Part shown: in pieces, positions 31,101-43,210 of the stretch | How positions within the stretch are numbered: the first letter of the stretch is position 1 | Layout: every line of letters begins with the position of its first letter | Source of the DNA: Pithys albifrons albifrons | Taxonomy: Eukaryota > Chordata > Aves > Passeriformes > Thamnophilidae | Direction: 5' to 3' | Length of the DNA: 64,000 nucleotides | Assembly (NCBI RefSeq): GCF_047495875.1 | Contig: NC_092497.1 | Span: 33,983,375 to 34,047,374, forward strand | Position numbers and translations under genes: made by a program | The notes under the pieces: generated by a model | The model's database searches: none | Told to the model about the DNA's origin: nothing | What the model saw: the letters and a program-made list of their open reading frames with translations, nothing else

Positions 31101-32613
31101 CCAACAGATGCAGAAAAAGCCCTGTGTTGCACATTTTGTTCTTACTCAGAGGAAACACAAGCTCCCAGAAGAGAAGTACAGGTGTCACATCTGCCTGACA
31201 GGAGCCAGCAGAGAGAGAGAGAAAGGATGTGGCTGAGCAGCCCAGAAATAAAAGTGACTCTGCGGCAAAATATTTCAGAAGTGAAACATTTTTGAGGGAG
31301 GTTTTTTGAGGCACAGTTTTTCTTAAGCCTTTCAGGAACATTAATTACTTCAGGGTATCTGAGGCCCTGGCAGGCTTGTGCTTATTTGCAGAAGTCGTTT
31401 TTGGTGTGTCTCAGCTATAGACTGTAATGGTGAGTAGATAGGAGCCAGTCTGGGAGGGATCACTTGCTGGGGTGTTTGCAGCTGCAGCATGCTTGGAAAC
31501 AGAAGAGGCAAGCCTAATTTACTTCTTGGCACCTGTCCAGCAGATATTTCATTTTCTCAACAAGATTTCCCGGCCAGGCAAAGCAACACAGAAAGGCTTG
31601 CTATCACACTGACTAAGTAAGGTGAAGCTGCTATAATAAAAAGAAGGTCACTTTAATTAATGGTTGTGAGCCTCTAAACTGAAATCTTGATGGACGGAAT
31701 TAGAATAACCTTTGAGTGAACTTAGTTGGAGCTATCGGTTGAGCTTCACAATAAGAAACATAAAGTGTGCATTTTCATTGCCACAGATTAAAGAGTGCCT
31801 TGGATGGGAACACTGGGGAAATGAAAGAAGGATTAAAAAAGAACACAAATTATGAAAAAGAGATTTTTCTTAGCTCCCACTCCAACCTAAGCATTAAATT
31901 CCATATGTTACTCAGAGAAAATCTCCAACAGACATCCATCTTCAAAGAAAAACCTGAGAGTAAGCTGTTGAGTGAGATGTGGGGCTGTCTGTCAGCTTGA
32001 CTGAGGATCATAGTTTAATCAACTAGCAGAGATATTCTCATATAGGTGTGCCGTGGCTCTTATGCCATTTTACATTGTAGTTGAAAAAACAACAACAAAA
32101 CCTCAGAAGTTGTTGTCTTTTGAATAAAATATAGCAACAATGCACTGGAAGCTGAAATTGGTTGGGAGGTAAGAGTCTGGTTTGGTCAGTTAGATAGTTT
32201 AATCTTTCTTTTAAATGTATGCTTCCACCAAACATTAGTCTCTGGACTCTGAAGAGCAGATATGCATGGCAATAAAGATAGCTTCAGCCTTTCAGTGTCA
32301 GATTGAAAGGTATAGATGGAGACAGAGGACAGCGACTGCATGTTTGCTGCCACCTGATAATTGCAACAGCAGCCTGCTCTGAATGCATTGTAGCTGACCC
32401 TAGAGAGGTGTTTATTCCTACACCAGTGCTTACATATCTTCCTTAAATACTGTGCTGGGGCTCAGGCCCAGCGTATCAGGATAAGCCCTTTCTTCCTTGC
32501 ATGTTCCAGAGTTCCAAGATCAGGGTTTTTTTAACAGATGTCAAATGCTTAAAGCTCATTAGTTGACATTAGTTCAGCCTTAAACCTCTCCTAGATAATT
32601 TTCTCTCTGCTGT
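28126..32613. other. Intergenic sequence, nothing recognised
   Basis: About 4.5 kb of AT-rich single-copy-looking DNA. Open frames are short and not exon-like. A short (gt)n run lies near 30141. Confidence 0.5.
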
Positions 32614-33518
32614 TGTCTTAGTTTGAGGGAAAAGCCAAACTGTTTACCAAAACCAGAAGGGAGGATTCCTCCTTAGTGACCACAACACTACTTATTAAAT
32701 TTGAGAAAAGGAACTTTAATTAGAAAATGGATGTGAGAAGGGTAACTGTCCTTAACTACTACATATATATATATATATGTAATACCAAGACAAAAAAAAA
32801 CCCAAAACCCAAACAAGTACCCAGTACCAGCAAAGAGAAGGAAAAAACCCCCAAAACCGCCTTTAGGTGAAACTGAGTTCGGTTCGTCTCTCTGGCTTAT
32901 TTGCTGCAACAATATATGCAGAGAGCAGGGGTCACTGCTGCGCCTCAGCTGGCAGCGAGGTGGTGCAGTTTTCCTCCAGGGCAAAGCAGTCAGCAGCCGA
33001 TGACCTCGCCAAAAATGACTCACATGGAGAGATGAAAGCCGAAGAAAAGCCAACAGGCGATGCAGAACCTCTCCCCTCACAGATGGGAAAACTCCCCTTC
33101 TCTCTCTGATGAGCAGCACAAAACAACAGTCTTGCTGCGCCTGCCTGCCACACAGCCGGCCCAGAGCTGCTGGGCGGGACTCCAGGGCCGAGCCACAGGC
33201 AGCAGGCCTGGAGACGCCATGCACTGGCCCTCGTCTCCTGAGGAAGGAAAGTGGACAGACGTGATCCGCTTTCCCCTGGGATCGCAGAGGCTGAGCAAGG
33301 GTTGCAGATGGCCAAAAGGAAAAGGAGAAAGCAGAAGAACCAGAGCAACCCAACTCCCCCGCCAGCCTCGTCCCCAGTCCCGCAAAAAGTGATAGTTTCT
33401 CCTCCTCTCCACCCCCAGCCTTAACTCAGGCCATCAACATGGAATTCAAAGTGGTTGGGCTATTCCTTTGTTCTGTAGAGGAGGGAGAGAATTTTCATTC
33501 GCGTTCAAAACTACAACA
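32614..33518. mobile_element. Candidate solo LTR or TIR element (905 bp)
   Basis: A GC-rich island inside AT-rich DNA is bounded by TGTCTTAGTTTGA and its near inverted copy TCAAAACTACAACA. The flanks are gctgt (32609-32613) and gttgt (33519-33523), a 5-bp duplication with one difference. The start resembles ERV-L LTR starts (TGTCCTAGTT). Several overlapping open frames (up to 221 codons on the minus strand) are probably incidental. Orientation is uncertain. A (ta)n run lies near 32762. Confidence 0.55.
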
Positions 33519-35139
33519 GTTGTCATGGTTTCCCTCAACTATTAAGAAAAAAGGCTCAAGACAGCAAAATTACATTTATTATTAACCCTTCCTCTTGTAA
33601 TGCGTGGGTAAGGTTAACTAGTCAGTATTGTTAAACTAGATAAAAATCAGGGGTTTGCACATTTTACTGCCTATTTTTGCAAGACAAGTTTACATTTTCT
33701 TCTGCCAATGTAAGAGAAAGATCCTGACATAAATGTCTGCATCACTAAGATCAGCAAAGCTGTTGGGGAACACATTTGGTGCCAGTAGCTCAGTTTGCAA
33801 CCTTCAGTGTGAGATACAGGCTAAGCTCTTCCAGCTCAAGCTGGTTTTGTGTTATCACACCATGAATACATGGGTTTATGGAATGAGATATCTGAGGTTC
33901 TGCTGTGGGAGACCTGGGATCAAACCACTAAGGAAACCAGGTCTAATTATGTGAGAATGTGTAGGGAGTCAAGTGGGGACCTGTCAGGTCACTGAAGCCA
34001 CCTACTGCAAAGGGGCTTCGAAGCCAGCAGTGAAAATCTCTGGTGTTGGGAGTATGACAGCCAGAGAGCCTCATGAATGGTCAGGATGGAACATTTCCTT
34101 AATGCTTTCTGTGGGTTTTGTTGTCAGTTGTGCTGCACAGTTTTCATAGCAGAGCAACAAAACCAGAAACAAAATGTTTCCAACTACATTGCTGTGAAGG
34201 GAAAGCTTTGGGTCCCATACAGCTGTTCAAAATTATTTTTACCATTTATATTGAATAAGAATTATGTTATTCTTATGCTAGTTTGGTTTTTTAATGTTTA
34301 TGTTTTCATGTGGTGCTTTGTATTTCAGCAGAGGGCACTGTGATCATACTTAGAATTCAATTTGTTAATTGGGTCATTTGAGAATGGAAAAATATTACAC
34401 TTTTTTTCCTCAGCATTAGTCCTTAAATCATAGGATTTATTATTTTCCATTTTAGTCACTGCCTCATCATCGTGGTTAAAAGACTGGAAGCAAGTGAGAA
34501 AAACACTTAAAGGAAGCAATATGTTTTAAAAATAAAATAATCTCTGTACTTTTCTGTAGGGAAGAATTAGCTAAATAAAGGCCTAGACATTTTTCCTCTA
34601 GAGTACTGTAGTTTTCCACAGAATAACAATGTGCTGGATAGGCATTTTAACAGTACAATATAGGCTTTTTAACAAAGAATTTACAGCAGCTGCTATATCA
34701 GACCTCACTGTTGTGTAGAAGTCACAGAAACGCAACCTGCTGTTCTATGCATTAACACAGAGGGTAAAAACACTAAACCCACCTCCACTGCAGTTACACC
34801 TGGGGAGGTCAGGCACACCGCAAGACTGGCATCCCCGCTTCCCTCCATAAACCAATCCCATGCTGTGAGCCTCAGCCAGACCCTGCCTTTGTTTTGTGCC
34901 CAACTCTTGCATTTTCCCACCAGCACATGGGCCTATTTTGAGTCTCAACTGCTGACTGAGTAGGTAGGCACTACGAAATTGCTGAAATGAGGAAGAGAGG
35001 AAAAAAGAAAAAGGAAGAAAGTCTCTACCACCTATCACCCCACTAGCCTGGGATATACACTGTTACCCAAGCTTGCTTCACTGTGGAACTTTTGGTGATA
35101 AGCATTTCACAACCACAATGGGAGGCACAGGGACGAGCA
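33519..35139. other. Intergenic sequence, nothing recognised
   Basis: No gene or clear repeat. A 'tgtcatggttt' at 33521 resembles the start of some avian LTRs but no matching end was found. Confidence 0.4.
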
Positions 35140-35310
35140 GAAGAGATGACATGACCTGGTGCCCAATAGTGTGATGTGGCCATCAGCATTGCCCACCACG
35201 ACCCAGCAATGTACCCTTGATCTCATCAAGTGTACGCAACACTAAGGTTGGACTCGATGATCTCAGATGTCTTTTCCAACCTAACTGATTCTGTGATTCT
35301 GTGAACCACC
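35140..35310 (+). repeat. CR1 LINE 3' end
   Basis: 'aaggttggactcgatgatct', 'tcttttccaacctaactg' and the tail 'attctgtgattctgtga' define a CR1 3' terminus on the + strand. Confidence 0.88.
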
Positions 35311-35749
35311 ACGTCTCCAGCATCGCTGTCCCTGCTCTGCCAAATGCTGTGAGCTGAACAGCTCCTGTGGGAGTAGAGAGCAAAGATGTTGCTATCAGTT
35401 GCACGTTTCCTAATCAATTCATTCAGCTGCTACACAGAAAATGCCAGTAAAAGGGTAGCAATACACAGAGATCTTGCATGTGAGGCAGGTTAGATGGCTG
35501 ATAATATTGCCTAAGGGATAAATCAGTCATTCTTTCAGGGATTGTGTGTGTATATTTGTGTTGGTATAGAAAAAGCAAGAGTGAGCAATTCTGATCTATA
35601 TAAGACCCTGTGAGACTGAAAGCAGCTGAGAATAAAGAAGGCCACAGCTGCACCAGACCTTTGGAGGAGTTAGCAACTCCCCAGAGGTTTCTCATGAGAA
35701 CTCCTCAGGTTTCTCACAGCACACCAGAGGTGTTTCAGAAAACAGTTAG

Positions 35750-35940
35750 GATGAGTTCACCAAAACATTGATCTTGTCAGATGGGTTATAACCAATTGGG
35801 ATTTGCAATTAGGTGGTGTGAGGTTCAATTTAGCCAATTGAACGTAGCTTTAACCCTATATAAACTGTGTGTAGTGTATAATAAAGGGGGCATTCACTTG
35901 ATCACAATGAACTGTGTGTGGTGTCCGGTTCCTCTGCCAT
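35750..35940 (+). repeat. Possible LTR remnant with TATA box and AATAAA
   Basis: TATATAAA (35857-35864) is followed by AATAAA (35880-35885) and a GT-rich stretch ending 'ggttcctctgcca', the order expected around an LTR R region. A TG start was not located, so limits are approximate. Confidence 0.4.
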
Positions 35941-37930
35941 TATTTATTGTTTAATTTATATTTGTGAAAAGATGAGGTCAGGATAAAGCAAAGAAACTAA
36001 TACTGGCTAAGAACCTCATCCTTTGAATTTTCTGCATTGAGTTGCTTATATCCAATACTTATGTATATTTTATGCTATTTTATCCAAAAGTGGTATTTGT
36101 ATTTCTCTCAGATCATGCATCACTTGGCAGGATTGCTTTGTGCTATTCAGCTAGGAAAGCTTACTCAAGATATCTCCATTTTGTTTTGATGATAGCACAT
36201 GTCTGAAGAAAAACAATTTGGTTTTTAAGAATCACCTTCTTCTTTCCCTTTCTCTCTAGGCTTAAATATGATGTTTTTACAAAACAGAAACAGGAACACC
36301 TTGTGCTTTAGACATCAGGATTCTTTGGGGATACCTTGGCTAGACACTACTTTCTGTTACCTGTGATCCACTCCTTGTAGGTGCCCTGATTGTGTCGGTT
36401 CTTGTCTATAATACAGTGTTTGTACAAAAAGACTTCTGGGAACATGAGGGTTGTTTACAGGTATCCAATGCCAGTATTGGAAACAGCAAATACAAAAAAG
36501 GGGACTTGGCTGTTGGCAATGGGGTAGTGTCTTACTGTGCAGGAGTCAAGTGCCCTGAGAGTTATTTCTAGCCCTGTGGGTATGCAACATACCTGACAAA
36601 CACAGTAGTTATGCATTGTTTGTATCAAAAGTTTATGACATACTTGCCCACCACCTGGTTAACAGGCTGTCTTAACAGGCTGCTCTCAGCAGGATTCTTC
36701 TAACGAGACAAATATTTCTTCAAAATGTATTAAATAACCGATCTACCTGCATACAGAAGGTATATGCCACACAACAGTGACCTCTGGCTAATTATTGTTC
36801 CTATTCTACCCACAGCACCCACAGGAAAAGTTGCAGCAGTTCAGTTTGTCTGCATTTTCTGTCTTTGATTTTGGAGTAAACATGACATCTGAAGCTAAGA
36901 GGATCCTCAGTGACAATGTGAGAACAATGCCTATATTTTAAGTTCTGATTATCATTTGGCATGTTACTGTCCTTGCTGCTTTCAGAAGATTGATGAGTTG
37001 TGTGACTGCATTTGTCCCCCATTCCCACCCTCCCCATTCCCCTCCCCTCCCCCGCCCCCAGAAATTACCTCTGTGACAGTGCTGGCTTGGGTAGCTAAAC
37101 CAAGCAATTTAAAAAATATGCTTACCCCACTTTGTGATTATAAATGCTGTAATTTCCATTGTGTTTAAAAGGGTCTCTCTGGTATCTTGTTGTGAGTCTG
37201 TAGGTAATGCAGGTTCCTAAGAAAGCAGTGGTGCCTCTGTACGTTGACACAATATAGCTGCCACTTATTCTTCATTTCTTTTGTCTTGTGAAATGCACAA
37301 TGAAATCCCACCTGCTATACTGCCATTTCCTTGTCACCTTCAGACTTGTATCAAATGGGAAGCATGGAAAGTAAGATTGGATATTTAACTTCTTAAGAAA
37401 TTTTTCAGTGATTTAACATTATGGTGCCTAGGAGGAAAAGGAGGAAAAAAGACACACTGTGTATCTATACTGGCTTGAAAAGGAACAGGAGATGACCACA
37501 GTGATTAGAATAAACTATGGCATAACTGGTATAAACCCTTCTCTTGATATGAAGGTGGAATTTAGGCAGCCGTTGTCATTTATATCTATGGATTAAAAAA
37601 AAATTAATTGTGTTCTAATAATTTGTAGCAAATCCTTTGCAACAGAAGTGAATTAGAGCTCCAGTCTGACAGTGTAAATAGTATTTTGGTGATATATTCA
37701 GTCTTGTATTTCCTGTGGGTAAAATTGCAAATTGTCCCCAAGAAAGCTCAGCTGTGCCTTGTCAGGCTTCAGAAGACTGCAAAAGAAAAGTAGTTAGGTG
37801 TAATGGCATTTCACAGAGTTAAGTCTTAGATGAAGATCTGGTCTGAGAGTGTGACAATAGTGAAGATGAGAAGCTGTGCGGGCTGTTGTTGGAAGTTTCC
37901 TATGGTTGTAGGAAAGGGAGATTGGCCCCC
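35941..37930. other. Intergenic sequence with a C-rich tract
   Basis: No gene or transposon recognised. The only notable structure is the 45-bp C-rich tract at 37016-37060. Confidence 0.45.
37016..37060 (-). other. G-quadruplex-capable tract on the minus strand
   Basis: On the + strand at least six C-runs of three to five are separated by 1-3 bases. The minus strand therefore carries a dense series of G3-G5 runs that fits the usual G-quadruplex pattern. Confidence 0.7.
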
Positions 37931-37939
37931 GCATCCTGT

Positions 37940-38340
37940 TCCCCCAGATGTGCCACAATGATTGGATGAACAGTGACACAACCAGGAGCGAGGGTGAAAC
38001 AGGTGCAATTTATTGGGGTAGAACACTCACTTATATAGGGTAGGGGGGAGAAACTTCCTGAAAAAGGGGTGGTCTCCCAATCTCCATTGGACAAGAAAGG
38101 GATTGAGAAACACACCAATCAGAACATAGAGTTGACAACCAATAGGAAGCATATTTAACAACCAATAAGAAACCAGATACAGCAGCCAATAATTGACCAC
38201 AATGGACAAAAGGGTGGGAAACTGGCCATAGGGGGTTATGGGAAGAAGAAACTGGGATGGGGATGACTAAGGGAAAATACAAGTGGGATGCCATAATAGT
38301 TTTATTTAAACTGCATCATAAACTTAAAAACATCTTTAAA
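37940..38340 (-). repeat. Candidate LTR with CCAAT array, TATA box and AATAAA
   Basis: On the minus strand a cluster of ATTGG/CCAAT pentamers (38080-38200) is followed by TATATAAG (38030-38037), AATAAA (38009-38014) and a possible CA end near 37954. This is U3-R-U5 order. The CCAAT copies sit in 'accaatcag', 'accaatagg', 'accaataag' and 'gccaataat'. Outer limits are uncertain. Confidence 0.55.
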
Positions 38341-39853
38341 CAGCCATATTATTGTTCTGTTTGTCATTCCTTGACAAAATGTTTTCCAGCCCTGTGTCAT
38401 CATCTTAAATCCACTTCTTGTAATAACTGTTCACTGATTATATCCTTGATATTCTCCCACAAATCTCTAAGGCAGAGCAGGTACTGGAGGCATGAGAAAT
38501 ATGTGCAAGTTTGAGTGGCCCCAGGAGCTGCAGGAGATGCAGGAGATGGGGGAAAATGCAGCATTGCTCATTGTAGCCATGGATGACCACGACTGGCAGT
38601 GGAACTGGCTCTCCCAGGGCTTGAGCAGGATGTCCAGGTGTCCCCAGGGCAAGAATGCCCCTTGACCAAGAGGATTTCCATGACACCTACTCTTGGCTGC
38701 ATGCTTATCACACAATTCTGCTCTGGCTATTGGTAGACAAAGGAGATCCTGCAGGGCAGAAGAGAGGGCAAGGGGACTATGTCAGGATGTCAGAAAAAAG
38801 AAATATGATCTGGTTCATCATTTATTCCCCCATCAGCTCCTTTCCTCTGCCCTCTTTCTTAGTTTTCTTACATACCACTCCTTGCAGAGGCAACTTTTCT
38901 CCAGTGTCCATATCAATTATATTAACTATGCTGATGGCACTGAATATACTAATTCATTTAAACTATTAATCATATTTGATTATTTCCTTGCAGAATGGCT
39001 TAAATAGCTCTTTTCAGGGCCTAATGTTCTTCCCTTTACAAATACTGCAGGCTGTGAGCATGGCCAGGTTTTGATTTAAAAGTGACACAAGGGTGTTATT
39101 TGATTGTAATTATTAATTTTGTAATCACTTTTGCCTCTTTTAGATCTGATACATGTGAATACTTCTTACCTCCCACTTAACATTGGTTATATCTCAATTA
39201 GTGCATAAATCCACCAGTTCTTGCTTATTTCATTGTAGTCTCCTTCTAATCTTTAATACAGTTCTGTAGATGTTTGAGTTTTGGTACTCAGCAGTATTTT
39301 TCAACATCTGCTGCTGTGTGCACATACCGAGTGTAGTTATTAAAAACTCTCCCAATGACAACACATAAATTTCACTGCAGAATATAAAGGGAGGAAGCTG
39401 AAAATTGCATACATGTTTTCTTAATGCTAAGATGCTAGTAAAAGTTTTCAGGCCCTGGATGTTGTGATTTAATGTGAGTTGATTCTATAAGAAGACTTTT
39501 GCTTCTCTCAGTCTAAGCCGGTTACAAGACAATCAATTCTTCAGGAAAATTAGTTTAAATGATGGTTAAAGAGTAGAATTGTCTTTGTGCTGAGGCTTGG
39601 AAACTTTAACCTGAAAAGACTGGTATGACAAGGAGAGTAAAGTCTTGAGTCAGCCAAACAGCAACTGCTTATAAAAGTATGTCATTCAAACCCACTAGTT
39701 TACAATCCACACACATGTTTAGCTCGGCAGGCAACACTGTATTATAAACAGTCTCAAACACAGTTCAGAGCCAAGAGCAGCAGACTATGTTTACCTCAAG
39801 ACCTAGCTTTGTCACCCCAATATGCTGATGAAATAAAGATCTCCAGGCGTGTT
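38341..39853. other. Intergenic sequence, possibly partly ERV-derived
   Basis: 38480-38780 is more GC-rich and might be internal or leader sequence of the neighbouring LTR candidate, but no retroviral motif is visible. Confidence 0.3.
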
Positions 39854-40062
39854 CACAGTGAATCATAGAATATCTCAAATTGGAAAGCACCCATAAGCCT
39901 CATTGAGTCCAACTTCCTGATCCTCAGAGCATGACTTAAAACTAATCCATATGACTCAGAGCATCCATATGCTCCTTGAACTCTGACAAGCTTGGTACTC
40001 TGACCACTTCTCTGTGGAGTCTGTTCCAATGACTCTTCATCAGGATCTGATAAAGTGATCAC
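39854..40062 (-). repeat. CR1 LINE 3' end
   Basis: It begins 'gaatcatagaatatctcaaattggaaagcaccc', the reverse complement of a CR1 3' tail, and continues with the 'gagtccaacttcctg' and 'accacttctctgtggag' blocks. Confidence 0.9.
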
Positions 40063-41350
40063 ATTTTCAAAAAGACTGTAGGAAATGCATCATTTTTGAC
40101 ATGTCCTACTTCATAACAGCTTTATTTCTCAGTTATGTGTTCTTACTTTTCAACAAATGTTTTTATACTGCAGCAAGAATCTTGACGGTTACTTTTATCA
40201 GGCGATAACTATTAGACAAGTAGTTATTGTAATATAAATATTTTAGAACTTGATACTTTATGCAGACTTGTTCAGATATTGAGATACAGTCCATAAGACA
40301 GAGTGAAAAAAGGATTCCAGTGGATAGATATTTAAAGATACAAATACTGGATCCTGGTGGTAACTTTGGCTCTTGGCAGTTGTATGCAGCATGTACCATA
40401 GTTGGTCTTTCAGACCCTCATTTGCTCAATTTGAAGTATCATTGGATTCATGAAATTATCTTCCTTAAATGGAAGATAATTATATGAAAGGTCTTGTATC
40501 CAAACTTCAATTTCAACCCCTTGTTAATGCAAAAGGCTTTTCTCTGTTTAGCTCAATCCTCATTTATCACATATCACACTGATGAGAAAACTTCCTTTCC
40601 TGAAAATTAACTTTACGGTCACATAGGTCTGCATAAAGTAAATAAATCTCAAGTGGAGATTATTGGGTAAAAATGTTTTGAAGCAAGATTTATTTTTCAT
40701 CGAATATCTTCTATCTAGTCAAGAAACCATGCATATCACAATTCAACTGCCTGTGTTTATGTTAGACTTCATAAGTAACTGAGTTTTTCTTAGGGTTTAT
40801 TTCTGGAAAACCTATGGAACAAATAATTTATCCTTTCCTCCTCCTTTGTTTTGATTCTTTTCTCTGTAGTATTATCTAGCATTTTTGCTGTTGTTCCTTT
40901 CTCCTTGAGAGGCAAAAGTGATGCAGACACAAGACAGACTTACACAGAAAAGTGTGTTCTATGTGCGGACCTACCGACAAGAGTATTGAATTGTAGATTG
41001 TGAAGGTACACAATGAATAAATCTTGCAAAGGAGCAATATCAGCAGCCGTCAAGTGCTAGCATTCTTCTAATCATCTTATCTAACCTATTCAGAGTCAGA
41101 ACGAAGCCACTGCTCTGATATTTGAATTAGAAAAGGGAAATTATGAGAATGAAGGCAGTTTTAAAGAATGACTGTCCGTTGTTCCTCACCGATTACCACG
41201 ATTGACAAAGGCAGACAGGCCTGTAGGTTTTAATGGCAATAACTCCATAAACATTCTCTTTTCCTTCTGACATGAGTGTTACTTGCTGCTTAGCTCCTTG
41301 AATGCTCCTACCTTCAGCCCCACAACAGCTTTCTGCTAACAGCTCTATAC
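40063..41350. other. Intergenic sequence, nothing recognised
   Basis: AT-rich, with no exon-like frame and no clear repeat. Confidence 0.5.
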
Positions 41351-43210
41351 CCTTTCACCTAGGCTGTGAGGACAGTATTTCCCAGAGCCAGTGCAGTATT
41401 TTCCCCATGTTGTTGCCATACTGCTGTTGATATGCTGGTGGTATCGTGGCCTTACCCATGGTCAGACCTGTGCTGTTATTATAGCAGTTTCTCTTGGGAA
41501 ATGGTTACTGATGAGAATCATTCCCTTATTTCCATACCTGGCAGCTGCAGCACCAGCTTTCATTTGGAGATCCAGTAATATACCAGCAGAAAGCCCAACA
41601 ACCATCTGAGCATGAAGTTCCTGCCCACACCAGGGCATATAACAGCAGCCAAAATATTGTCTCAAAACAGGTTCTTCTTTTCAGATAGTTTTTACTGAAT
41701 ATATGGCTCTGCTATCAATTAAAAAATCTATTGTTTCATTCCCTGGTTTTACTGGAACTAGGGAATCTGTTGGAGGTTCCCTGATATTTTTGCTTTCAGA
41801 CCCCCAAATCCCTGCCTATTCCTCTTCTTTCACCTTCTTTTCTATCACTCTTTTCAATATAGTCTGCATGTCCTCTCAGTTAGGATCATGAGTCAGCTTG
41901 ACAGTTTCCTGATACATTCCTACAACATTCTTTCAGTATAAACCAACAGATCATTTCCATTTTGACAAGTCCAAGGGATATATGCAAAAACTGGCAGACT
42001 CTCTGTCGCCACTACTTGTTCTAAAAGCTCTTGTATCACTGGCTGCATGTGTCCCCAAGTCCAACCTGCAACAAAAATCCTGATTTTCCATATGTCCTTT
42101 ATTGTGGTCTATAACCTCTTTATCTATTCCTTTCTTGATTTTACAAGAGGTGGAACAGAGGGAACTAACATTTGCACATCTTTCAGCCCATCCCTTCAGC
42201 AAGATACAATCTCTTGCCCTTTCTCCTCCTCAATACATAGCATCAGCATATCTCCTCCCAATTTACACTTCTTCTGAATACCTGGATCTCTATACAATAT
42301 CATAAAAGCATCAACGTAAAACCAACCTCATCCTGTTTTCCAAGTCAGTGGCAAAACGACACCAATTCCATGAAAATACTAAACCACAAGAACAGATTTT
42401 CCTCATTCTCCACTTCACAAGGCGGCAAGGTGGCCACTACTGGTTACAGTATTTAATCATTTTATCTTTAGTCATCAGATCTTCCCCAGACATATTCCAG
42501 TTTACAAATACAATTCTACAGGGTAGAATTGTAAACTGGTTTGCCAATATGCAATTACCCAATTTCTTTATCCTTAGGACTGGGCCTCCAGTACATCATC
42601 TTAACCATGACTTCATACACTCCAGTGGTCTCTGTCAAGCATGTATGAATTCTCCAAAATCCTTCTTCTAGTATTTTATCAATCCCACTGGTCGGCTACA
42701 ACAAAATGAAATTTGATAGTCACCAGACCAGAATTCACCTTTCTTTTGGCCTTGCTCAAATACCTCAAGAGCGTTGCACCTTTAAGTTGCTCACAACCCC
42801 AGTGCTGTAGCAGATTCAGTGAAGTCCCCGGTCAAACTGGCTGGTGTGTGCTGGATTCCTATCTGATTCAATTCTCCTTGGCTGTGGGCAGCAAGATGGC
42901 CATCTCAACTGGGTCACCGAAACTGTTGTTCCAAAGTGCATCTTTCTCCTGATGTGCAAGAGACCAATACATACATTGTGGTGTTTGATTCACCCTCTTC
43001 TGCTGAAATTACCTTTGATCCATTCAGAGTAGATTCAGCACAGTTGCTGACTTGGCTTTATTAGGTTCTTCCTTATCTTGGGAATTCTGTGAGATGTCCT
43101 TGTGGCCCCTAAATTCTTCATTCTTTGTATACACTGTCCGTGGTACATCCTTTTTCCTCAGCTTTGCTAATCTCCCCTTAAGTCTGAGGTCACTGAAACG
43201 TGTCAAGCCC
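41350..43210 (-). pseudogene. Degenerate ERV-like region
   Basis: Minus-strand fragments in shifting frames look retroviral. One short piece near 42450-42500 reads MSGEDLMTKDKMIKY, a gag-like start. Further pieces lie at 41465-41665 and 41951-42202. Stops are frequent and no LTR edges were found. The family is not recognised. Confidence 0.33.

Noticed and set aside
32688..33353. 221-codon minus-strand open frame
   Set aside because: It lies inside a repeat-like GC-rich element, overlaps other open frames, crosses a (ta)n run and shows no domain.
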